Below, piece by piece: positions 1-7,578 of a DNA stretch of 41,569 nt. Every line of letters starts with the position of its first letter. Position 1 is the stretch's first letter. The stretch lies in assembly GCA_913063435.1 (NCBI GenBank), contig CAJXYI010000024.1, forward strand, positions 1 to 41,569. The letters run 5' to 3'. Under the pieces are notes generated by a model. The model did no database searches and had not been told where the DNA came from. It worked only from the letters and a program-made list of their open reading frames with translations. This DNA comes from an uncultured Actinomycetales bacterium. Its GTDB lineage: Bacteria > Actinomycetota > Actinomycetes > S36-B12. Position numbers and translations under genes: made by a program.

Positions 1-138
1 GGGTTGGCCGCGCGGCAACGAAAACGACAAGCCGACCAGTCCGCACGCGCACTCCTGATCGACCCGAAGACCAATTCGCGACAGCGCTATGCGCTACTCG
101 CCCGCGAACGCAACCAAGCGCCCGAACCACCGTTTTGA
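1..138 (+). CDS. 3' end of an unidentified gene (partial)
   Basis: One reading frame is open from the first base to a TGA at 136-138, giving the last 45 residues of a protein that starts outside the window. The visible part is hydrophilic and rich in Arg, Gln and Ala, with a charged stretch near the end (RQRYALLARERNQ) and no membrane segment or known motif. It converges on the aminotransferase gene, whose stop lies 12 bases further on, and no terminator hairpin is seen between them. Third codon positions are mostly G or C but less strongly than in clear genes nearby. I do not recognise a family, and a chance open frame is possible. Confidence 0.45.
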   Translation, partial: GLAARQRKRQADQSARALLIDPKTNSRQRYALLARERNQAPEPPF

Positions 139-150
139 CGGTCGGGCCAC

Positions 151-1458
151 CTAGATCGCAGCCCGTAATTCCGGATTCCGCGCGAACACGTCGTCGACGG
201 CAGCGATGAAGTTCTTGACATCATCGTCGGTGATCTCGATGCTCAACGCGATGAACCCGCGCGCCGCGATGTACCAGCCGCGCTCCAGCAGCTCCAAGAA
301 CAGCAGTTCGCGCAGTTGCGGATTCGCAGCCACAAGATCGGCGGTGCTGCGTACCGGCCCCGGAACCGGATGCAACCCCACCATCGATCCCTGACCCGTA
401 GCGCACCAACCGAAAGGCGCCACCGCGTCCTGCAACCCATGCCGCAAGTGATCGCCACGACGGTTGAGATCGATAATCACGTCATCGTCGAGAACCGCGG
501 TGAGTCCAGCGAGGCCAGCGGCCATCGTGAGCACGTTGTTGTTGAACGTGCCGGCGTGAGGGAGGGCACCGGGGGCACTCGGGTCGAACCGCGCCATCCA
601 GTCGGCGCGACCACCGAAGGCCCCGAAACTCAAGCCACCACCGAGGTATTTGCCCAGCGTGGTCAGGTCCGGGGTGATTCCCAGTGCTGCGAAATAACCG
701 TGGGGGGCGAGTCGCGACGTCATCACCTCGTCGGCGATCAACGCGATACCCAACTGCGTCGTCACTTCACGCAGCGCCCTGACGTAGTCGATATCGGCGA
801 CGATGCACCCGGCTGAACCCTGCACGCCTTCGATGACGACCGCCGCAAGCGAATCGGCGTTCTCGCGCAATGCTGCGACCGACTGATCGATGTCGTTGTA
901 ATGCAGTAGCACAGTCTCGAAAGGTGCGTTCACCGGTGATCCGCCACCGCCGTAGTACATGAGTCCACCGTGATAGCCACCGACCGCTACGGCGATGCCG
1001 GCCCTGCCGGTGATGACCCGAGCGAGGGATACGGCCATCAGATTGGCCTCGGTCCCGGAGTTCGTGAAGCGAATCAATTCAATCGACGGGAGGCGTAGCG
1101 TGATCGCAGCGGCGAGGCGGGCTTCATAGGTGTTGTGCGCACCCAGGCTCAACCCGTCGTCGAGTGCGGCGCGCACCGCGTCGCGGATCGTGTCATTGCT
1201 GTGGCCGTACAACCCCGCCGTGTATTCACCGAGCAGGTCGACGTAGTCGAATCCATCGACATCGGTGATCCGACAACCTCGGCCGCGAGCCACGCGCATC
1301 GGGAACGGCGGGTGGTAGAGCACAGTCCGTGTGTTGCCTCCGGGCATCACCCGTTCGGCCTCCGCATGCATCTGGGCACCGACGGGACGCCGCTGCACAT
1401 AACGTTCCCGTGCCCGCTCGACGGCAACCTCGAGAGAGTGTTCGGCCTGGATGGTCAT
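151..1458 (-). CDS. Class III PLP aminotransferase, glutamate-1-semialdehyde 2,1-aminomutase-like
   Basis: A 435-residue fold-type I PLP enzyme of aminotransferase class III. Visible landmarks are the PLP phosphate-binding NSGTEAN (about residue 132), the IADEVMTSR segment holding the cofactor-contacting Asp (about 243), and GKYLGGG carrying the Schiff-base Lys (about 268). MPGGNTRTVLYHPPFP near the N-terminus resembles GSA aminomutase (HemL), but no other heme gene is nearby and the gene is co-transcribed with an AidB-like acyl-CoA dehydrogenase (4-base gap after that gene's stop region at 1464). That context suggests a HemL-like aminotransferase or aminomutase acting on another amino or keto acid. 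The class assignment is firm; the substrate is unknown. Confidence 0.85.
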   Translation of the reverse strand: MTIQAEHSLEVAVERARERYVQRRPVGAQMHAEAERVMPGGNTRTVLYHPPFPMRVARGRGCRITDVDGFDYVDLLGEYTAGLYGHSNDTIRDAVRAALDDGLSLGAHNTYEARLAAAITLRLPSIELIRFTNSGTEANLMAVSLARVITGRAGIAVAVGGYHGGLMYYGGGGSPVNAPFETVLLHYNDIDQSVAALRENADSLAAVVIEGVQGSAGCIVADIDYVRALREVTTQLGIALIADEVMTSRLAPHGYFAALGITPDLTTLGKYLGGGLSFGAFGGRADWMARFDPSAPGALPHAGTFNNNVLTMAAGLAGLTAVLDDDVIIDLNRRGDHLRHGLQDAVAPFGWCATGQGSMVGLHPVPGPVRSTADLVAANPQLRELLFLELLERGWYIAARGFIALSIEITDDDVKNFIAAVDDVFARNPELRAAI

Positions 1459-1463
1459 GGCGC

Positions 1464-3089
1464 TCAGTGTGGCACGGGAGTCGAACGATCGATGATCGCC
1501 GTCATATCCGTACCGACGGGAAGCGTTCCCGGCAATCGGGCACCGTAATCGGCCACTCGCGTGGCGATGAACGCATCGGTGACTGCGGCAGGCGCGTAAC
1601 GTAGAAGGAGGGCGGCCTGCAGCAACACTGCGGTGCGCTCGGCCAGCCAGCGCGCCTGTAAATGCGCATCCGTCGGATTGCGCAGAGTGTCGAGGAGTTC
1701 TCGGCGAGCATCGTCGAAGCGATGATCGACGCCCACTGCCCGATCGAGTTCATCGGAGAGCGCTGAGATGGTGTCGTCTTCTCTCGTCATGGCACGGATC
1801 AGATCCAAGGCGTTGACGTTCCCCGATCCCTCCCACACGGAATTGACCGGTGCCTCGCGATACAGCCTCGGCATGCCCGATTCCTCGACATATCCGTTTC
1901 CGCCAAGACACTCCAACGCCTCCCCGGTGACGATGATGGCCCGCTTCGTGACGGTCAGTTTCGCGGCCGGAAGGGCGATACGCCGCAGAGCTCGTTCGGA
2001 CTCGGTGTCGGTGTCAACGGCGGCGGCTAGTCGCATTCCCAGCGCTGTCGCTGCTTCGACATCGAGTGCCAGGTCGGCGAGCACCGACCGCATCAGGGGT
2101 GCATCGATGAGCGTCGTCCCGAAGGCCTGGCGATGCGAGGTGTGCCAGATCGCCTCGGTGAGGGCGGCGCGCATGATCGCCGTCGAGCCGAGCACACAGT
2201 CCAATCGAGTGGCCGAGACCATCTCCACGATGGTGCGCACCCCCCGGCCCTCCTCGCCAAGTCGGTAGCCCACGGCCGAGTCGTATTCGATCTCCGCCGA
2301 AGCGTTGGAGCGGTTGCCGAGCTTGTCTTTCAGCCGCTGGATGTCGATGGCATTTCGAGTCCCGTCCGGTAGCCAGCGAGGCACGACGAAGCAGGTCAGT
2401 CCACCCGGTGCGTGAGCGAGGGTCAAGAACACATCCGACATCGGTGCGGAGCAGAACCACTTGTGGCCGCTCAGTCGGTAAGCATCGCCGTCTGGCACTG
2501 CTGTCGTGGTGTTGGCCCGCACGTCCGAACCACCCTGCTTCTCCGTCATCGCCATGCCGGCGATGAGCCCGGACTTCTGCGATGAAGTCACGTGGTGCGG
2601 GTCGTAATGTCGAGCGGTCAATCCGGGAGTCCAGGCTTCGAACAACGCGGTGTCCGCCCGCAATGCAGGGACAGCCGCGTAGGTCATCGAGATCGGGCAC
2701 ATGTGCCCGGCTTCGACCTGCGACCACGCGATGAATCCTGCTGCGCGGATCACGTGGGCGGCGGGATGGGGATCGCTCCACGCGGCCGCATGCAGGCCGT
2801 GGGTTACGGCCGCGTCCATCAGCGCGTGATACGAGGCGTCGTAGTCCACCGTGTCGATGCGATGGCCGAACCGATCATGGGTGCGCAGTTGCGGGATGCG
2901 GGTATTCGCCTGCTCACCCCAGCCACGAGCCTGTGCCGAACCCGCCTGCCCACCGAGTTTGGCCAGGTCATCGAGTGCCGAATCGCCCCCGTGGCGACGG
3001 ACAGCGTCAACGAGCGCAGCATCATCGGAGACGACATTGTGGCCGGACAGCGGTTTCGACACGTTGAACACGTCATGGGTAGCCGACAT
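1464..3089 (-). CDS. Acyl-CoA dehydrogenase, AidB-like
   Basis: A 541-residue flavoprotein of the AidB branch of the acyl-CoA dehydrogenase superfamily. The N-terminus carries the AidB-type GWGEQANTRIPQLRTHDRFG segment (about 56-75), followed by the FAD/substrate region MTEKQGGSDVRANTT (about 181) and HKWFCSAPMSD (about 209). The C-terminal part has LGGNGYVEESGMPRLYRE and NSVWEGSGNV, typical of AidB. Known AidB binds DNA and FAD and is linked to the alkylation response in E. coli; many homologues are simply annotated as isovaleryl-CoA-dehydrogenase-like, so the reaction here is uncertain. It is the first gene of a two-gene leftward operon with the aminotransferase. The start is supported by a TAGGGT hexamer six bases upstream, suggesting a leaderless mRNA. 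Confidence 0.88.
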   Translation of the reverse strand: MSATHDVFNVSKPLSGHNVVSDDAALVDAVRRHGGDSALDDLAKLGGQAGSAQARGWGEQANTRIPQLRTHDRFGHRIDTVDYDASYHALMDAAVTHGLHAAAWSDPHPAAHVIRAAGFIAWSQVEAGHMCPISMTYAAVPALRADTALFEAWTPGLTARHYDPHHVTSSQKSGLIAGMAMTEKQGGSDVRANTTTAVPDGDAYRLSGHKWFCSAPMSDVFLTLAHAPGGLTCFVVPRWLPDGTRNAIDIQRLKDKLGNRSNASAEIEYDSAVGYRLGEEGRGVRTIVEMVSATRLDCVLGSTAIMRAALTEAIWHTSHRQAFGTTLIDAPLMRSVLADLALDVEAATALGMRLAAAVDTDTESERALRRIALPAAKLTVTKRAIIVTGEALECLGGNGYVEESGMPRLYREAPVNSVWEGSGNVNALDLIRAMTREDDTISALSDELDRAVGVDHRFDDARRELLDTLRNPTDAHLQARWLAERTAVLLQAALLLRYAPAAVTDAFIATRVADYGARLPGTLPVGTDMTAIIDRSTPVPH

Positions 3090-3095
3090 GACGTC

Positions 3096-3101
3096 ACCCT
3101 A
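3096..3101 (-). promoter_or_regulatory. Predicted -10 element of the AidB-like gene
   Basis: On the minus strand TAGGGT stands six bases before the ATG at 3089, with no Shine-Dalgarno sequence between. This fits the TANNNT -10 pattern of leaderless actinobacterial transcripts and recurs in this window. No clear -35 box is seen. Confidence 0.55.
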
Positions 3102-3124
3102 GGCAGCCCGACGTGCCGGCAGGG

Positions 3125-3140
3125 ATACCCTGGGGGGTAT
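3125..3140 (+). promoter_or_regulatory. -10 hexamer inside a 6-4-6 perfect inverted repeat over a start codon
   Basis: ATACCC-TGGG-GGGTAT is a perfect inverted repeat with 6-base arms and a 4-base centre. It contains TACCCT (3126-3131) exactly seven bases before the ATG at 3139, so it would cover the -10 element and the transcription/translation start of the TDT transporter gene. The shape resembles operators of the CsoR/CstR family (short arms ending in GGGTAT), but no such regulator is encoded in the window, so the operator role is inference. Confidence 0.5.
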
Positions 3141-4194
3141 GAATATGCCGGCGTTGCATCGACATCCCGCGTGGTTCGGCTCCGTGATGGGCACGGCCGC
3201 GCTCGCTCTCTCGGTGCACCAGCTGGCGTCGGTGTTCACCGGAGCGCGGGACCCGCTGGAGATCATCGCCCGGGTGCTGCTGGTGGCGGCATCGATCCTG
3301 GCGGTGGTTCTCGCGCCGCGGTACCTCACCCGTCCGCGCGATCGCGCCGCACTCGCACACGAGATCTCCGATCCCGCCCACGGCGCCATGCTGGCGACTT
3401 TTCCCGCGGGATTGCTCGTGCTCGCCGTCGCCTGGGGCCGGGTGGGAGAGGGACTCATCGGGACGGATGCGGCACTGGTCATCAGCGCCGTGCTGGTGAT
3501 CGCCGGTGCGCTGATGGCGATCGGGATGAGCGTGATCTGGGCATCGGCGCAGGGGCGCGGCGATGCCGATCTGGCAGGGGTGAACGGCGGCTGGTTGATC
3601 CCACCGGTGATGAGTCTCATCGTCCCGCTGGCTCTGGCACCGCAACTGATCGCCTATCCAGATCAAGCCGCGTGGCTATTCGTCGTGGCGCTGGGGTTCT
3701 ATGGCGTCGGTGTGTTCCTCTTCCTCGCACTTTTCGCACTCCTCATCGCCCGGCTCGCTCTGCGACCGCCGATCCCGCATGCGATGAGCCCTTCGCTGTG
3801 GATCCCCCTCGCGCCGGCCGGCATCCTGGGCCTGGCATTGCTGCGGCTGACCGAGGCAGCAGCAGAGGTCGGTCTGGTTCCGGCGGAGATGGTGACCCTG
3901 GGCGTCGTGGTGTCGGGATTGGGTATCGGCCTGGGATTGTGGTGGGCGCTGTTCGCCGTTGGGGACCTGCTTCGGGTTCGCCGTGCCGGGGGAGTGCCGT
4001 TTCATCCGGGATGGTGGGGATTCGTCTTCCCGATCGCAGCGATGCAGTTGTCGATCACGGCCCTCGGGCTCACCATCGATTCAGGCGTGGTCATGACAGC
4101 GGGGGTGATCGCCTTCGCCATCCTCATCGCGGTGTGGGCCCTCATCGCGGTGCGCACGGTGGCGGCGACCCTGCGGCACCGCTCCACCCGCTGA
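3139..4194 (+). CDS. TDT-family membrane transporter (TehA/Mae1/SSU1/SLAC1-like)
   Basis: A 351-residue integral membrane protein with about ten hydrophobic helices. It shows hallmarks of the tellurite-resistance/dicarboxylate transporter family: HPAWFGSVMGTAALALS at the N-terminus (first helix), a central PPVMSLIVPLAL helix, and HPGWWGFVFPIAAMQLS near residue 285. Known members export or conduct tellurite-related anions, C4-dicarboxylates, sulfite or chloride; this sequence does not fix the substrate. It is monocistronic, divergent from the AidB-like gene and followed 24 bases later by mshC. The start at 3139 is preferred over the in-frame ATG at 3145 because TACCCT lies seven bases upstream. 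The start region overlaps a perfect inverted repeat, so specific repression is plausible. Confidence 0.82.
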   Translation: MNMPALHRHPAWFGSVMGTAALALSVHQLASVFTGARDPLEIIARVLLVAASILAVVLAPRYLTRPRDRAALAHEISDPAHGAMLATFPAGLLVLAVAWGRVGEGLIGTDAALVISAVLVIAGALMAIGMSVIWASAQGRGDADLAGVNGGWLIPPVMSLIVPLALAPQLIAYPDQAAWLFVVALGFYGVGVFLFLALFALLIARLALRPPIPHAMSPSLWIPLAPAGILGLALLRLTEAAAEVGLVPAEMVTLGVVVSGLGIGLGLWWALFAVGDLLRVRRAGGVPFHPGWWGFVFPIAAMQLSITALGLTIDSGVVMTAGVIAFAILIAVWALIAVRTVAATLRHRSTR

Positions 4195-4204
4195 GAGGGG
4201 CCCG

Positions 4205-4210
4205 TAGGGT
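4205..4210 (+). promoter_or_regulatory. Predicted -10 element of mshC
   Basis: TAGGGT lies eight bases before the ATG at 4219. There is no good ribosome binding site, so a leaderless or nearly leaderless mRNA is predicted. Confidence 0.5.
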
Positions 4211-4218
4211 GTAGCGGC

Positions 4219-5352
4219 ATGAGCCATGACCTGCTCCCGCCGGCTCCCTTGCGCCTCGGTGGTCGCCCGCTTCCCATGGTCGGACCGCTACGGCTGTACA
4301 CCTGCGGCGTGACGCCCTATGCGGTGACCCACCTGGGTCATGCGGCGACGTTCGTGTGGGTCGATGTCCTGGCTCGCGTCGCGCGTCACGCCAGCATGGA
4401 GGTCGTCGTCACCCGCAATGTCACGGATGTCGATGACGTTCTCACCGAAGCCGCCCGTGCAGCGAACACTCCCTATGACGAGTACGCAGCGATGCAGCAG
4501 TACCGCTTCGACCATGACATGTCCGCCCTCGCCGTCCGTCGACCCGACCATGAGCCTCGCGCTCATCGACACATCGGTTCGGTCGTGCGGCTGGCGCAGG
4601 CACTGATCGAAGCCGGTCGTGCCTATGAGGTGGATGGCACCGTCTTCTTCGATGGAACGAAGGGGGCCGACGGAGGGGATATCGCCACGGCTCATGGCCT
4701 GGATCAGGCTGCCGCGCTGGTGGCGATCGAGGAGTTCGGTGGCAGTGGACTGCCGGGTCAACGCAATCCGCTCGATCTCCCGGTGTGGCGGGCGTCCGGC
4801 GATGGCGACCCTGCTTGGCCGAGTCCCTGGGGTGCGGGACGACCTGGATGGCACGCGGAGTGCACGGCCATGGTTCTGGACACCTACGGGTCGAGTATCG
4901 ATGTTCACGCGGGAGGCCGTGACCTCGCCTTCCCGCATCATGCCTATGAAGCTGCGCAGGCTGAAGCGGTCACCGGAGTGGCGCCGTTCGCGAGATCGTG
5001 GATGCATGTCGGCACCGTGCGCATCAACGGCGAGAAGATGGCGAAGTCCACCGGAAACCTGGTGCTCGTCGAGGATCTGCTGGCGCAGCATCGCGCAGCC
5101 GCGGTGCGATTGTTGATCCTCGATCGACCGTGGGCTGGGGATTGGGATTACTCGCCTGCTGATCTCATGGCAGCAGAAGGCCGTCTCGATGCGCTTTACG
5201 CGGCGGCAGGTCGTCGCGGTGATGAAGCCGGCGAGGCGGAGATCATGCGAGCACTGCTCGATGATCTCGATGTCCCACGTGCGTTGGGTGTTGCGATGGA
5301 ATCGGGTGGATCGGCGGCACGTACCGCGGTGCATGTGCTGGGGCTCGGGTGA
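4219..5352 (+). CDS. mshC: Cysteine--GlcN-inositol ligase (mycothiol biosynthesis)
   Basis: MshC joins cysteine to 1-D-myo-inosityl-2-amino-2-deoxy-alpha-D-glucopyranoside by ATP-dependent adenylation, in the cytoplasm. The protein (377 residues) is a cysteinyl-tRNA synthetase paralogue: YTCGVTPY with a zinc-ligand Cys at 29, the HIGH-type HLGHA at 38-42, GWHAECTAM and HAGGRDLAFPHHAYE with the remaining zinc ligands, and the KMSKS-type KMAKST near 278. The sequence between the Cys and the HLGH motif (VTPYAVT) and the short C-terminus without a tRNA-binding domain favour MshC over CysS. It is somewhat shorter than MshC proteins I remember, mostly at the C-terminus. The stop overlaps the GTG of the tetR gene by four bases, so the two are probably co-transcribed. 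Confidence 0.88.
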   Translation: MSHDLLPPAPLRLGGRPLPMVGPLRLYTCGVTPYAVTHLGHAATFVWVDVLARVARHASMEVVVTRNVTDVDDVLTEAARAANTPYDEYAAMQQYRFDHDMSALAVRRPDHEPRAHRHIGSVVRLAQALIEAGRAYEVDGTVFFDGTKGADGGDIATAHGLDQAAALVAIEEFGGSGLPGQRNPLDLPVWRASGDGDPAWPSPWGAGRPGWHAECTAMVLDTYGSSIDVHAGGRDLAFPHHAYEAAQAEAVTGVAPFARSWMHVGTVRINGEKMAKSTGNLVLVEDLLAQHRAAAVRLLILDRPWAGDWDYSPADLMAAEGRLDALYAAAGRRGDEAGEAEIMRALLDDLDVPRALGVAMESGGSAARTAVHVLGLG

Positions 5353-5933
5353 GTGCGAACCGCGCAGGGGGAGATCGTCGCCTGGAGATCCTCGACCTCG
5401 CATCGCAGATGTTCGCTAGGTCGGGGTTCCACGGAACATCGATGGATGACCTTGGTGCAGCGGTGGGTCTATCGGGTCCGGCGCTGTATCGGTACTTCTC
5501 CGGCAAGGAGGCGATCTTGTCGGAGATGCTCATCGACATCAGTGAGCGTCTGCTCGAGGGTGGCCGGGAGCGGGTCGCAGCCAATGTCGATCCGCGTGCA
5601 CGCCTTGATGCACTCGTGGATTTTCACGTCGACTTCGCCCTCGACGATCCGGACCTGATCGATGTGCAAGCGCGCGAGATGGATGCGATGGCTGAGGACG
5701 ATCGCCGAGTCGTGCGCCGATTGCAGGCGCAGTACGTGTCGCTGTGGGTCGACACGATGCGCGAACTGTGGCCGGGGCTCACAGCCGAATCCGCCCGCTC
5801 TGCTGCCCATGCCGCATTCGGGTTGATCAACTCCACTCCGCACAGCAACCGCCTCACACGTCCGGAGATGGCGACCCTGCTGCAGGGCATGGCGCTCGGT
5901 GCGCTCGCCGCAGCCGCACAGGAGGAAAGTTAA
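5349..5933 (+). CDS. TetR-family regulator, probable regulator of the leucine catabolic operon
   Basis: A 194-residue TetR-type repressor. The N-terminal helix-turn-helix is clear ([20 protein letters not shown], then [28 protein letters not shown], residues about 10-58), followed by an all-helical ligand domain. It starts at a GTG within the mshC stop (GTGA overlap) and therefore lacks its own promoter. It lies 34 bases before the methylcrotonyl-CoA carboxylase operon, and a perfect AACGATCGTT palindrome overlapping its own stop codon is the best candidate operator. By analogy with other TetR proteins beside such operons, the ligand may be a leucine-derived or other acyl-CoA. That ligand is inferred, not seen. 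Confidence 0.85.
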   Translation: MSANRAGGDRRLEILDLASQMFARSGFHGTSMDDLGAAVGLSGPALYRYFSGKEAILSEMLIDISERLLEGGRERVAANVDPRARLDALVDFHVDFALDDPDLIDVQAREMDAMAEDDRRVVRRLQAQYVSLWVDTMRELWPGLTAESARSAAHAAFGLINSTPHSNRLTRPEMATLLQGMALGALAAAAQEES

Positions 5934-5941
5934 CGATCGTT
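5932..5941. promoter_or_regulatory. Candidate TetR operator AACGATCGTT
   Basis: A perfect 10-base palindrome covers the end of the tetR stop codon and sits where the -35 region of the mccB promoter would be (13 bases before the TAGCCT hexamer). Binding there would block the promoter. The assignment to the neighbouring TetR protein is inferred from position. Confidence 0.5.
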
Positions 5942-5954
5942 CACGCTTTCGTGC

Positions 5955-5960
5955 TAGCCT
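5955..5960 (+). promoter_or_regulatory. Predicted -10 element of the leucine catabolic operon
   Basis: TAGCCT is seven bases before the ATG at 5968 with no Shine-Dalgarno in between, the leaderless arrangement found at several genes in this window. Confidence 0.55.
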
Positions 5961-5967
5961 GCGCGCC

Positions 5968-7578
5968 ATGAGTCCGGTGCTGTCGACACCCGTCGACCGA
6001 CAGGGTGCCTCGTGGCAGGAGCGCGCCGAGGCGAACGAGCGACTCGCCGTCGAGCTACGTGAACGGCTTGAACGCAGCCTTCTGGGTGGATCGACGGCAT
6101 CGCGTGAGCGTCACGTCGCTCGCGGCAAGCTCCTCCCGCGCGATCGGGTGCAGTCGCTGCTCGACCCGGGCACTCCGTTCCTGGAGTTATCGCCCTTGGC
6201 GGCCGAAGGCCTCTACGACGGTGATGCTCCCGGTGCGGGGATCATCACCGGAATCGGCGCGATACACGGGCGTCCCTGTGTCGTCGTCGCGAATGACGCA
6301 ACGGTCAAGGGCGGGACCTACTACCCGATGACGGTCAAGAAGCACCTGCGTGCACAGGAGGTCGCGCGAGAAAACCACCTGCCGTGCATCTACCTGGTCG
6401 ATTCCGGTGGCGCGTTCCTGCCGATGCAGGATGAGGTGTTTCCCGACCGCGATCACTTCGGTCGTATTTTCTACAACCAGGCCACCATGTCCTCGATGGG
6501 GATACCTCAGATTGCAGCGGTGATGGGTTCGTGCACGGCAGGTGGCGCATATGTGCCTGCGATGAGCGACGAGACCGTCATCGTGCGCGACCAGGGCACG
6601 ATCTTTCTCGGTGGGCCACCATTGGTGAAGGCGGCGACGGGCGAGATCGTGACGCCGGAGGATCTCGGTGGCGGTGTCGTGCACGCACGCACCAGCGGTG
6701 TTGTCGATCACCTTGCCGAGGACGATCCGCACGCTCTGCGGATCGTTCGCGACATCGTGGCCACCCTCCCTGCGCCGCAACCGGCCCCCTGGACGATGCA
6801 GGAGCCTCGTGGCCCGCTGTATCCGGCCGATGACCTGCTGGGAATCGTCCCCACCGACACTCGAACGCCGTATGACGTGCGAGATGTCATCGCTCGGATC
6901 GTCGACGCAAGTGAGTTTGCCGAATTCAAGGCCGAATACGGCTCCACGTTGGTCACCGGCTTCGCGCATATCGAAGGACACCCGGTTGGCATCATCGCCA
7001 ATAACGGGATTCTGTTCAGTGAGTCCGCGCAGAAGGGTGCGCACTTCATCGAACTGTGCGATCAACGCCGAATTCCGCTGGTGTTCCTTCAGAACATCTC
7101 CGGCTTCATGGTGGGACGCGACTATGAAGCGGGTGGAATCGCCAAGCATGGCGCCAAGATGGTGACGGCTGTGGCCTGTGCACGGGTGCCTAAGTTCACC
7201 GTGGTCATCGGTGGGTCGTTCGGAGCCGGCAACTACTCCATGTGCGGGCGCGCATATGCGCCGCGGTTCCTGTGGATGTGGCCCAATGCGCGGATCTCGG
7301 TCATGGGAGGGGAGCAGGCTGCGGCGGTGCTCGCGACGGTTCGCCGGGACCAGTTCGAAGCGCGGGATGAACAGTGGCCGGTCGAGGACGAGGAGGCGTT
7401 CAAAGCGCCGATCCGCGAGCAGTACGAATCGATGGGCAGCCCGTACTACGCAACCGCGCGGCTGTGGGATGACGGCATCATCGATCCTCGAGATACCCGC
7501 AGGGTTCTGGGACTCGGCCTCGCTGCTGCGTCTGGCGCACCACTGCCACCTGTCTCCTACGGCGTTTTCCGAATGTGA
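5968..7578 (+). CDS. mccB: 3-Methylcrotonyl-CoA carboxylase, carboxyltransferase (beta) subunit
   Basis: This subunit transfers the carboxyl group from carboxybiotin to 3-methylcrotonyl-CoA, giving 3-methylglutaconyl-CoA in leucine breakdown. The 536-residue protein has a full crotonase-fold pair typical of AccD1/LiuB: the N-terminal [14 protein letters not shown], the oxyanion-forming [16 protein letters not shown] (about 189-204), [12 protein letters not shown], and in the second half GFMVGRDYE and [16 protein letters not shown] (about 413-428). The open frame extends further upstream, but the ATG at 5968 is chosen because TAGCCT lies seven bases before it and the extension overlaps tetR. 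The stop overlaps the start of mccA. Broader acyl-CoA specificity, such as geranyl-CoA, cannot be excluded, but HMG-CoA lyase next door supports leucine catabolism. Confidence 0.93.
   Translation: MSPVLSTPVDRQGASWQERAEANERLAVELRERLERSLLGGSTASRERHVARGKLLPRDRVQSLLDPGTPFLELSPLAAEGLYDGDAPGAGIITGIGAIHGRPCVVVANDATVKGGTYYPMTVKKHLRAQEVARENHLPCIYLVDSGGAFLPMQDEVFPDRDHFGRIFYNQATMSSMGIPQIAAVMGSCTAGGAYVPAMSDETVIVRDQGTIFLGGPPLVKAATGEIVTPEDLGGGVVHARTSGVVDHLAEDDPHALRIVRDIVATLPAPQPAPWTMQEPRGPLYPADDLLGIVPTDTRTPYDVRDVIARIVDASEFAEFKAEYGSTLVTGFAHIEGHPVGIIANNGILFSESAQKGAHFIELCDQRRIPLVFLQNISGFMVGRDYEAGGIAKHGAKMVTAVACARVPKFTVVIGGSFGAGNYSMCGRAYAPRFLWMWPNARISVMGGEQAAAVLATVRRDQFEARDEQWPVEDEEAFKAPIREQYESMGSPYYATARLWDDGIIDPRDTRRVLGLGLAAASGAPLPPVSYGVFRM

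Noticed and set aside
2592-4214. A 540-codon open frame on the plus strand crossing the AidB-like gene and the TDT transporter gene
   Set aside because: It encodes Arg/Gly/Pro-rich sequence without domains and runs in the wrong frame over two well-supported genes; such frames are expected in high-GC DNA.
4219-5352. Cysteinyl-tRNA synthetase instead of MshC
   Set aside because: The protein lacks the C-terminal tRNA-binding part and carries the VTPYAVTHLGHA segment typical of MshC.
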